From Nematopogon swammerdamellus (taxonomy: Eukaryota; Arthropoda; Insecta; Lepidoptera; Adelidae), in the NCBI GenBank assembly GCA_946902875.1, contig OX336336.1, forward strand, positions 25,871,558 through 25,935,557: a stretch of 64,000 nucleotides of DNA. The letters are read 5' to 3'. The stretch's first letter is position 1; each line of letters begins with the position of its first letter. The translations under genes were made by a program, and so were the position numbers. This document shows, one piece after another, positions 32,056 to 43,800 of this stretch. Below the pieces are notes generated by a model. It was not told where the DNA came from. It searched no databases and saw only the letters and a program-made list of their open reading frames with translations.

Positions 32056-34099
32056 TTACATTACATTACATAGCATTACATTTTTGTTGGCCATTATGAT
32101 GCCTTTCTTTTTAACATTTTAAAAGTAATGTTCTGTCTTTACATAATTTATTTTAACACTAATCAATTTTTTTTTATACACTATGTTCACGCACTATGTC
32201 ATTGTTTATTAACGAAAAACCTACACACTAAGAAAGAAGAGTTGTACCTACACACTTAAATACACAGTAAAGTATAAACAAAGTTTCTGTCCTGAACTAC
32301 GTAACTCAACTCAACGTTCTGCGTGTCCGGCGTGCCTGCGCGGCGCGACGCCGGAACGCACCGTGTGGCATACATCACTATTCACAAATCACAGTCACAT
32401 CACAGCGCAGCACGTACGCACCGATACTATGGATATCTCTCCTCGCAGCGGCACCGCTCGGGCAGCGGCGCCGCGCGCCGCACCGGCCGCCACGGAAACC
32501 GTAACGCACCGCACGCACCGTCCGTCACCGTCCGTACCGCACCGAGTGTATCGGTAATCTGTGGTGGCCGGCTAGTGGCTACTGGCTCGATCGGCCGGCA
32601 CTAAAACTAACTGAAACTGACTGGATTGGCACAACTGGTTGTTCTGATATCTAAATAACTGACAACTGTTCTAGTTGTCAGTTGTCACCCGCGCCGTTAG
32701 ATATTTCGTAAATATCTAAGATCTTCGTAGATTTCCAACCCAAATACGACCTTATTGATTCTTCCATAAAGGTAATTTTTCCATGAAAAGATTTATTTGG
32801 TGAAACTAAAAGGAATCGCACGTGCTCTTTCTTGCATTTGGGGACTTACTTAAAGAGAGAGGGAAGGCATAATAGTTGTCGGATATCAGTTGTCTGTCAG
32901 CCTGCCTGGCATACGCTGTTCGTTCGCTCGCTCGCTACCTACCTATACTTTGGTTGGTTGGTTGGTTGGTAGCCGATAGCCGATGTTTGCTATGACAACA
33001 CCGATGCGATACGTTAGCTTATTTACTCTGTGTACGTTAGAGGCGTGGCAACGGTTTTCAGCTACGTTTCGCTGTAGCGGACACATGAGTACCTCCGTCA
33101 TAGACATGAAATCATGGGCAGACATATATTAATCGCGCAAGTACATAGAGTGCAAATGGCCTGCCTGACGTGGCTCTGACGGGGTTTTAAAAAAAGTTTT
33201 ATATCGTCGAGACTTATCATATTATTTTCCATAATGGGAATGAGTAGTCCTCGGAAACTACTGATCCCATCAGTAGTTTCCGAGATATGCCCTCTCAAAG
33301 TCTTTTTCCTTGTTTTTTTCGAAACGGTTGAACCGATATTTAAAAAAAACCATTATTTCAACCTCATCAATTTTTCATATTAATTATTATTCATTGACGT
33401 TGCCATAGGTGGAAGGGGGCCGAGTGACTCTTATCACCTGACACCTGGTTTGCTGGGATTGGTTGAGCGGTTCGTGAGATAGTGGTATGCCGAAAGTATA
33501 TTAAAAATGCCGGTCGATTTTTGCAAATGGCACGGGTAAGACATTACATATGGATTGCATGTCAAAAACTTTATGAAAAGACCCGCTAAAATTTAAACTG
33601 AGTTTGGATTGGAGCTGAGCCTTCCGAGGGCATTCTCCGTATTCCCATGCCGTATCGCAATGCTGACCCTTTTTTTAGGGTTGTACACCATTGAAATACT
33701 CCGTTATATACGTCCATGCTAGCACAAAAAAATTATTGAAAATAAATAAAATTTTATGGAACATTATGAAAACTCATCTCTTCGCTAGTGGTCACTGGTC
33801 AGTCAGTCAGCTGTCAGTCACTCAGTCCGTCCCTGTCTGTCCTCGCCTGTCTGCACTGAATGGACTGTAGCTGAAAGAGACCACAATCTTTCAGCGCTCT
33901 TAGAATTTCTTGCAGCGGAAAATGAAAATCGTATTCAAACCTTGGTTCAAACTAATTCATCATATTAAAGCGATAAAGCGATGGAATATCTGGATTGTTT
34001 TCTTTTAGTTCGAGTTCTCTCTGTCATTCATTTCATTTGTCAAGCAAGCAAGCAAGCAAGATTCCAAGAAAAATATACAATGAATTCGTTCATTCATTC
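32056..34099. other. Intergenic sequence upstream of Gclc
   Basis: No gene recognised. A GC-rich block at 32320-32560 has CpG-rich tracts and short open frames without domains. A perfect hairpin lies at 33252-33286. GTTG and CAGTCAGT microsatellites occur at about 32950 and 33800. Confidence 0.45.
33252..33286. repeat. Perfect 16-bp hairpin
   Basis: CTCGGAAACTACTGAT, three bases, then its exact inverse. No T-run follows, and terminators of this kind do not apply to animal genes. Confidence 0.8.
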
Positions 34100-34544
34100 T
34101 TTCGTTCGTGGGATGTATTTTCTGTCTCACTCACGCGCACGCAACGCACGAGGCTGGGAGGCTGGCTGGCTAGGTGCGGTGCCGTGTCCGTATTGTGTAT
34201 TGCGTGAATTTTCGTGTCGGCGCGTCGACGCGCCGCTTCAGAGTGCGGGTACAGTGACTGGCGAATTTATTCCGCTTATATTGTGACGTCGAGGCCGCAC
34301 TGAAGCACACAATCGCTCGAAGGCGACCGAGACGAGTCCCTCGCTCGTGTCAAGTTTTACAAGTCGAGTCATCTTCGCTAGCAAAGTTTTAAATTTACGT
34401 AAAAAAACCTGAAGTGGAGGTCGAATCGTGCCGAACTTACGACCTCGGCGCGGCGTGTGGTTTATGAACATTGTCTTCGCGCGCGGCTGTGTTCTATTGC
34501 GTGCTGCGTTCGGCAGCGCTCGGATAGGCGAGGGTCGGAGAAAG
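34100..34544 (+). promoter_or_regulatory. Gclc promoter-proximal region and 5' UTR
   Basis: GC-rich DNA directly upstream of the Gclc start, without repeats. A CRE-like TGACGTCG lies at about 34286. An in-frame upstream ATG is at 34464 in a weak context (TTTATGA). By eye I found no TGACnnnGC antioxidant-response core between 33.8 and 34.54 kb. The transcription start is not determined. Confidence 0.5.
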
Positions 34545-34806
34545 ATGGGGCTGCTGACGGAGGGTAACCCGCTCTCGTGGCCGGAGACGGCCGCTCTGGC
34601 GGAGCACGTGAGGCGACACGGCATCGAGCAGTTCATCAACTTGTACGCGAAGCTGCGCGACCGGCAGGGGGACGTGCTGAAGTGGGGCGACGAGGTCGAG
34701 TACGTGATCGTAAAGTTCGACGATAAGCTGGAGCGCGCGACGGTCAGCCTGCGCGCGCACGAGGTGCTGGCCAAGCTGCAGGAGAAGGAGCTGGCGGACC
34801 CAGACA
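34545..34806 (+). CDS. Gclc: Gclc exon 1 (residues 1-87)
   Basis: [18 protein letters not shown] to LADPD. Donor ACA|GTGAGT; the exon ends one base into codon 88. The WGDEVEY acidic metal/substrate-binding block is here. A minus-strand SINE-A begins 40 bp into the intron. Confidence 0.97.
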
Positions 34807-37800
34807 GTGAGTGCTCTTTCAATTTGTCAATTTTTTTTTTTATTTTTTAATTTTTTTATTTTATGAAAACTGACATGGTTGGCTACGTCACCTACAACAT
34901 CCGTGATGTCAGCCCATAACACCGAGTGCACTAGGTGCCATGTCAGTGCTTCTCTTCGGTCGTGCCGGCAGCACTGAACTGGACGGAAAACATAAACTAT
35001 TTACATAGCCGTTTCGACCGACGTTTCATTCAGTGCGGTGGTACCAACCGGGCGGGTTAAACCCTACCACCCACCACCATTTTGTAAATAAGTCGTTTTT
35101 AGCGTTCCTTACGGAACTCTAATTCTAAACCTACGCAGTCTGGCCGTCTGTGTGCCTATCCCACATTTAAACGGCTGTATCTTTTGAACTATAATAGGTA
35201 GCTGGTTGAAATTTTAACAGAATATGTGTTATTATCATACATCGGAATCCGCGGGGCACGAATGATTCAAGGTTGTTTAGTGATGGGACAATGTATCCAC
35301 AAATATCGAAAATCGATCGTTATTTTAGAATAATATGGAATAATGTCGATTATTAAAACTAAGAGTATTTCTATAGAAAATAAGATATAATAAACAAATG
35401 TTGTATTTACTTTGTAGGTACAATACAAATCTGTTCAAACCACAATATTAGTTTTATTAGTATGGAATAGAAAGAATTTGATTTTTTTTACCAACTTACA
35501 CGTGTTACATCATAATGATATTGAAGACTTTTTTGTTACTGTTATGAAACTGAATCGATTAGGCTATAAAAATCAATTACCTATTTTTTTATTTAAAGAC
35601 ATAAAAAAATCTTTTACATAAAAAAAAGGCCAAGGTCCAAAAAAATAGGTCTTACAAAATTAGTTCATAGTAAGCTAAGGGATATCTGTATCGGAAATAG
35701 ATCACTTTTGAAGAACAAAGAATATTTTTTTCACAAAAAATTTTTTTTTTAATGTTAAATGTAAAAAAATGTATACATGTTTATATAAATACTGTAGGTA
35801 TATAAGTATTCAGGTCTGAAATATGACATGAATAAAATACCATAAACAAATAAATATGAGTATAGATAACAGTGTCGATTGTTTATTGATCGCCGTAGTC
35901 AATCCCTAACAAGGTCGTATTCGTGCCCCGCGGATTCCGATGTCTGGTTATTATGGCGGATTGCCTAAAAAACAATAAAAAAACAAAAATTAAAAAATTA
36001 AGGGGTCCCTATGACATGTTTTCAACGAAAATTTTTTGCTTTATCGTAAAAACACTAAATACCTGCATTTGGCCGTCAAATTGAGTGTGATTATAGTGCA
36101 AACTCTAAAGTATAAAAACAAATAACAAACGCCGGCCAATTACGTGATGTACGGAACCCTCGGGGCATGAGTCTGACTCGTACTTGGCCGGTTCTTAGGT
36201 TTCCGTACCCAGTAAGTGCCAAACCGGAGACTTTGGATTACTGGCCATACTGTACAAGAGGAGAACACAGCCGAGGCTGCTATGCGGCCATCTTACATCA
36301 ACCCATTCGGCTACAATTTTGAGCCTACCACCTAGTCAGAGGCAAAGGAAGGGACCTACAGTTTTACAACGGTTCCGAACGGTGAAGCAGCGGGTGTAGG
36401 TATGCAAGTAAATTTTTCCGACAGAAAAATCTCATTGGCGCATGCCGGCCAGATTCGAACCTCGGACCCTGAGATGAAGAGTAAAATCCAAGACCGCGGC
36501 GACTGCCCGCCGACGTCTTATCTCGGCCACTTTTGTTAATGGCTTGTATTAATTAGTTCAACCTTGAAGATATTGCGCTGTACTGATTAGTCTTCTGTAA
36601 GGTCGTTGTAAGCGAGAAACCGGATTTAGAGAAATTAAAACAAAAAGAAGAGCACTGACATGGCACCTAGTTCACCGAGATGTTATGGGCTGACATCACC
36701 GATGTAGCAGCTGATGTAGTAAACAGTTTCAGTTTCCATAAAAAAAAAGACAGTTTTTTACATCTCACGCTGGGCAACTTTCAACCTTTGGACACCATCG
36801 ACCGTCAGAGTCCACGTTTCACACCCGTACGTCATAACCCGGAGGACACACTGGTTATATATACGGGTCTTTAAATTTTGTGGAAGTTCAGACCTGTGGG
36901 CGTCAAATTTTCCGAAGGCGCAACCGACCCGGTTGAATTGGTCTATCCACCTTCTTGAGAAGCTCTTGTCTACGGTTGACTGGAATAAATAACTTGAAGT
37001 AATAAGTCCTCCTGAGCACTCCTGTATTTCTTGTTTCTTGTCGTGTAGTGTACTTCTTTCAATTGTGTGCAATAAAGAGTTTCTATTCTATTCTATACCA
37101 ATCTGCAGAATTTGACCGATTTTTACATACCTACTTAGTTAATTTTGTCTGCACAATATCACATCTATTGGCCAAATTAACCATCTCCAGTTAAGTCTCT
37201 TCTAACAGTTATCCGCCAGTTAAGATGACATTTCTCATACAGTTGCAGCTCTACTTATATTTTAGCGGCAAAATCAACCCTAAGTCCCAACGGGGTAGGC
37301 GTGGACTATGGAACTCGCCACGGTCCTGATATACCCCTGCAGCCTCTTTCACACTTGTAATGTTTTTTTTTAAATTATTTATATATTTTAATAATAATTT
37401 TTATTTTTTTTTTTATTGAAACTGACACGGTTGGCGACATCACCTACAACATCCGTGATGTCAGCCCATAACACCAGGTGTACTTGGTGCCACGTCAGTG
37501 CTTCCCTTCGGTCGTGCCGGCTACACTGAACTGGACGGAAAACACAAACTATTTACATAGCCGTTTCGACCGACCTTTCATTCAGTGCGGTGGTACCAAC
37601 CCGGGCGGGTAAACCCTACCACCTAGTAATATAAGAAGGGAGTCATATCCCTTAGTCGCCTTTTACGACATGCACGGGGAGAGATGCAGTGGGGCTATTC
37701 CTTTAAAGTACCGGCCCCACACGGTACACACGGTTAATTTTGTAATATACCCCGCCCCATACTTTCAATTCAATTCAAATCAAATAGCTTGTACAGAATA

Positions 37801-40800
37801 GCCCCACAGTAGCCTCGTTCAAGCATCAAGATCTACATAGGTAATCAAATCAAATCAATTTATTTTTTCAGACAGAAGATCCATAAAAAAAAACGATTCG
37901 CTTCTACGGATAGCTTGGTTCTTCCCATCAATTATAGGCTACTTTTCATCACGTTAAATGGCTTATGAGGTTAGCAGAGAAGTCAAATATGAGAGCAGGC
38001 GGAGCCGCGGGCACAGCTAGTGTATCTATGTATGTATGTATGTATGTATGTCTGTCTGTCCGCTTATAACTCGAGATCCACTGAACCGATTTTAATAAAA
38101 CAAAATCCTACGGATAGCTTGATTCTTCCCATCAACTATAGGATACTTACTATCACGCTAAATGGCTTATGAGGTTAGCAGACAACTCAAATATGAGAGC
38201 GGGCGGAGCCGCGGGCACGGCTAGTTCTAATATAAAATAAAATTATTTATTCCTTGCCATACTATACATTGCCCAGTGCCTGTAACTACTGCTCTAAATC
38301 GACTGGGCAATGTATATTATAATTTCATTTTCACTGATAGCGTAATGTATTACACAACTGTATGTAATTTGAAAACTAAAAAAAAGTGCTCGGTCATCGT
38401 TGGCCCGGGTGTAGGCATGTTTGAGTTTAGTCATCTGCAGACAGAATATTATGAACACAGTTTTTTATTTATTTAAGTGATAAAACGCAAGTCAGCTAGC
38501 TCTCATACAGATACAAGATTTCAACATTAATCAAACATCAATACTAATAATAAATCTGTGTGTTTGTTTACGTATGAGTAAGGAGATTTTATAGAAAATT
38601 TTAATTAACAGATTATCATGGTTTTAATTTAATGTAGTTTTTATAAAATTTTTATTCGCTATTTTCTTATTTATTAATGATTGAATTTTAACTTTTAACT
38701 TTTCACTTGATACTTAAACTTTTAATTTTGTAATTTATTTCAATTTTATTTTATTTTATTTATTTTATTTTAAATTTATTTTATGTGTGTGTGGTGGCCG
38801 AGTGGTTTTAGCATCGGCTTCTCATGCGGGAGGTCCGAGGTTCGAATCCGGTCGGCGTGTACCAATGAGTTTTTTCTGACTAAAAAATTTACGTGTATAA
38901 AAAAAAATACCCTGCGACGTTTCTTGCCAGTTCTTCTTTGTGGGTGTAATCGAACCAGATAGAACAAATTGTGACAAGTTTGAGTGCAGTCTAACTGCCG
39001 TATGAATGATCATGATCAATAAACAATACAATACAATACTTATAATGTACTAACAAAACATTGTGACTTGCGAAGTTTGTTTGTCATTTCTTCTTCGCAT
39101 TGAATTTAGAACTGGCGGAATTTTCGACACGTCCAAGCGTAGGTTACGTGGATGAAATTATACAATAAACAATTCTACCATCTAAAATTTACAACAGACT
39201 TCAACAGTCCAGGGCAGTCCAACAGCAATCCAGGGAAGAATTTGTACCGTGTGTGGCCGGTACTTTAAAAGAATAGTCCCACTGCATCTTTCCCCCCCTG
39301 TGTGTCGTAAAAGCCGACTAAGGGATAAGACTCCCTTCTTATATTACTAGGTGGTAGGGTTTAACCCGCCCGTGTTGGTACCACCGCACTGAATGAAAGG
39401 TCGGTCGAAACGACTATGTAAATAGTTTGTGTTTTCCGTTCAGTTCAGTGTAGCCTGCACGACCGAAGGGAAGCGCTGACGTGGCGCCAAGTTCAACCGG
39501 TGTTATGGGCTGACATCACGGATGTTGTAGGTGATACATAAGGTGTAGCCAACCTGTCAGTTTCCATAAAAAAAAAGGGGGAGTCTCCAGTATGGCACCT
39601 ACCTTCACGGAGGTGATATTGGCTGGTCGGAACATGTGCTTTGGCCCCTCCGACTAAGCCACCCATACCGGATTACATAAAAAAAAAGTCACTCTTTTCG
39701 CTAGCCGTCGTAAACCTTCCACTATTTTTATAGAGGTGACAAAGCAGTCAGCATCGTTGTAGGTGCTCGGTCGATAAACACAATTTTGATAATAATGGTA
39801 ATTACCAGCCGGAGGTGGCGGTGCCCTCGTTGGTTCTCATTTCTCAGAAGTGGGACATTTCGACTAGGTCACCACCGGTGGTCGATAGAATACATTAATG
39901 TATTGTACAAGATGTATTTTTATGTTTCTGTATCCATGTGGGATTTTATTGCTAAGCCTTCGCTCCGTCTGTTCTTTATTTTATTTTTTTATTTATTTAT
40001 TTTTAGCACAAACAACAGAAATATATCACAGTCAGTCAGTCAGTCAGCGTGTAAGCGTCCACTGCTGGACATACGCCTCTCCAATTTTCCTCCAGTCCTC
40101 CCGGCCTTCAGCGATACGGAACCACTGATTTCCGCCGGCGTACTTGATGTCGTCGTCCCACCTGGCGGGTGGTCTTCCCACACTCCGTTTTCCTGTCCAC
40201 GGCCGCCAGTGTAGGACACGGTTACTCCAACGGTCATCGTCTCTTCGGCTAACGTTCCCAGCCCACTGCCACTTGACCTTAGCCACCCGGTGTCCAATAT
40301 CGACTACTTTGGTGCGTCGGCGGATTGCCTCGTTACGCACCATATCACGTAGCGATATTCCCAGCATGGCTCGCTCCATTGCTCGCTGGGCAACTTTCAA
40401 CCTTATAAATCACAACATGTTAAAATAAAAATTACTATAATTTACAGACATAGTTCCTAAACGTTTGTACACTTAGGGCCAATTGCGCCAACACGAATTT
40501 AACGATATAAATCAGTTTAACTCGTTAGGCTATTACCCGTTGACTGTGGGAACCGCGTTTAAATCCATAACTCGCTACTTAACTCTAAATTCGTGTTGGC
40601 GCAATTGGGCCTTAGTGGTTAATTTAGGGCAGTAAAAAATACATAAAAAATAGAACAATAATTAGAAAAAAAATATATTAAATATAAAAATAAAAACTAA
40701 TAATTTTAATTTAGGTAGTTCTAGTTTATATTTGTTATCTAATATTAATAATGTAATTGTCTAAATAAAGATATTAAATATAAAAAAAAAAAAAAAAAAC

Positions 40801-43800
40801 TAATAACAATAACTAGGTTCTACCTTTAAAGGGCTGTACCTTTTGAACCGTTATCGGTATCCGGTTGAAATTTTCACAAAATATGTTTCAGTATGGCGAA
40901 TATCCTAACAAATAAGAAGAAAAAAAAATTTTTCAAAACCTTTCGAATGGCGTATTGGTGTCAAGAGCTTGAAAAACTGATTGAAAACATACACTTTATG
41001 GGTTAGTTAGAAAAAATTGAGATAAAAGCCCAACTACGAAAAACGAATCAAATAACAAGGAAAGTTTTTTTTTGAAAGTGCAACATAAGACGTGCCTTCC
41101 ACGAGGTGTCCAACGACGCCCATGGACATTCGGCCGTATGCAGGGGCTCCGAATGCCATGCCGTCCTGACAGGCGCCCACACACCACCTTTTTGATGGAC
41201 CCGAACTTTACACACGGGGGTGTAGAACTAAATTCAAATAGACAGGGAGCCCGACTACGGCATTTTCTTTCAACTTTCCTTTTTATTTTTATTTGATTAG
41301 TTTTTTTTTTAGAAAGATAGAAAGAAATATATTTATTCACTATCCATTGACATACGACACAATAATTTTACATATACACGAGGCGAGGACGGTGAAACGG
41401 AAACCGCTCAGCTGAGACGCAGTTAGACTTGCGCGCTGATTTTCAGCGGCTCCCGTGTTACAATACACACAGTAATAAATACTTTACTTATTACAATGTT
41501 GGAAAATAAAATAAAAGTATCTATAATAAAAACAAAACAAAAAACATTAACATTAAGAACATGTATCCATTAATAAGTACGGTAAAAAGCTCAGCATATT
41601 CAATTAAAACATTACACAAAACAAGAAGAACACTTAAAAACATTAAAAAACAACACTAATAATAAACTAAAACTAATTGGCGGCGGGTGGCCGAGTGGTT
41701 TGGGCATTAGCTTCTCATGCGAGAGGTCCGAGGTTCTAATCCGGTCGGCGTGTACCAATGAGTTTTTTCTGACGAACCTTTGCATACCTACACCTGCTGC
41801 TTCACCGTTCGGAACCGGTGTAAAACTGTAGGTCCCTTCCCTTGCCCCTTTCTAGGTGGTAGGCTCAAATTGTAGCCGACTGTATTGGTACCACCGTACT
41901 GGATGTTAGATGGCCGCATAGCATACCTCGGTTGTGTTCTCCTTTAGTCCAGTATAGCCAGCAATCCAGGGAAGTCTCCGGTATGGCACCTACCTTCTCG
42001 GAGGTGATATTGGCTAGTCAGAGCATGTGCTTTGGCCCCTCTGACTCAGCCACCCATACTGGATTACATAAAAAAAAACAAACACTTGTATATTATTGAA
42101 ATTATATTAACATGATGTATGTTTGCAGATGTGAAGTCTCTGTGGCGGCCAGAGTACGGCGCGTACATGGTGGAGGGTACGCCGGGCCGGCCATACGGCG
42201 GCCTGCTGGCGCACTTCAACGTGGTGGAAGCCAACATGCAGTACCGGCGCGCGGAGGCCACCGCCCTGCTGCGCGACGGCGAGGTCCTCATGAGCATCAC
42301 CAACTTTCCCAGGTTACCACGTACTTACATTTTTTTTTTTTTATTGAAACTGACACGGTTGGCTACATCACCTACAACGTCCGTGATGTCAGCCCATAAC
42401 ACCGGGTGAACTTGGTGCCACGTCAGTGCTTCCCTTCGGTCGTGCCGGCTACACTGAACTGGACGGAAAACACAAACTATTTACATAGCCGTTTCGACCG
42501 ACCTTTCATTCAGTGCGGTGGTACCAACCCGGGCGGGTTAAACCCTACCAGCTAGTAATATAAGAAGGGAGTCATATCCCTTAGTCGCCTTTATACATAT
42601 ATATAAGGTCTTTCATTAGTAGGTAACGATACGCTAAGGGGTGTATGTGTATCAGATACTGATCACGTTCCCATACCAAATTTTTTTTACGATATAAAAA
42701 ACGGATTGCAACTTAGTAGACCGGATTGTGAGAAACGGATTCAAGACTGATCTCTTCGCTGTGGAAGTCGGAGCAAGAGGACTACCAGCGAAGTCGCTAT
42801 ACAGTCTCTTCAAGAATCTAGGGCTGCCAAGATCGACGCTAAGCTCATATATGGAGAGAGCTTCGAAAACGCCACTGGAAGCATCCTACAGAATATGGAT
42901 AGGTAGAGAGAGGGAGGTCGAGAGCGGGACTGGTGGTTTCCCCACGTCCTAGTCAACGCAGACTAGCTGACGAGGGCTTGATGCGAGCCGAAACGTGAAG
43001 CATGCGCGGGAAATTTAGAGTGGCCACTCGCTAGTCCCGACCTCGATTAATACCCTCCTCTACTGCCGATGGGCCCGCATATGTTCGGTGAAGCCATCGA
43101 AAGCTTAGATCCACACCTTCCTTCATAAAAAAAATTCACAACATAAATGTTTCCCCGCAGCCGTGCATAACGTTTTGCCCCCGTCCACAGACTGGGCTGC
43201 CCGGGCTTCACGTCGCCGCCGCACGCGCCGACGCCGGACGACGAGAGCGGCGTGTCGCGCTCGCTGTTCTTCCCGGACGAGGCCATCTTCCCGGGCCACC
43301 CGCGCTTCAAGACACTCACAAGGAACATTCGGCAGCGGCGCGGCGAGAAGGTCGCGATTAACTTGCCGAGTAAGACGGTCTCTTTTAAACACCTACACAC
43401 TATAGGTACACCTGCTGCTTCACCGTTCGGAACCGGTGTAAAACTGTAGGTCCCTTCCCTTGCCCCTTACTACGTGGTCCTCTAGTCCAGTATAACCAGC
43501 AATCCAGGTAAGTCTTCTGTATGGCACCTACCTTCTCAGAGGTGATATTGGCTGGTCGGAGCATGTGCTTTGACCACTCTGACTCAGACACCCATACCAG
43601 ATAAAATTTAAAAAAATAGTACCATGTATTATTTATAGATATAGCTATTTATTATATTGTATATTGTGTTGTCCTTCAGTATATCCGGATGTGCACACGA
43701 AACGTCCGGTAGACGACTCGTGCAAGAGGGAGCCGGCGGCGGCGCTGCCGGGCCACGTGTACATGGACGCGATGGGCTTCGGCATGGGCTGCTGCTGCCT

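Noticed and set aside
32320..32560. CpG-rich block as a first exon upstream of Gclc
   Set aside because: Short open frames here have no domain and I found no convincing donor that would join to Gclc.
33252..33286. Rho-independent terminator or regulatory hairpin
   Set aside because: Animal DNA; no T-run and no adjacent transcript. Likely a small palindrome from a mobile element.
34464..34466. Upstream ATG as the main Gclc start
   Set aside because: Weak context, and the family N-terminus is MGLL..; ATG 34545 fits both context and conservation. Kept only as a possible alternative start.
34238..34822. 194-codon minus-strand frame opposite Gclc exon 1
   Set aside because: Antisense shadow of a GC-rich coding exon. 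The plus strand carries the conserved GCLC sequence.
41680..41760. tRNA gene
   Set aside because: Boxes A and B are present but this is the head of a repeated SINE with core, tail and poly(A). Similar heads occur at several places.
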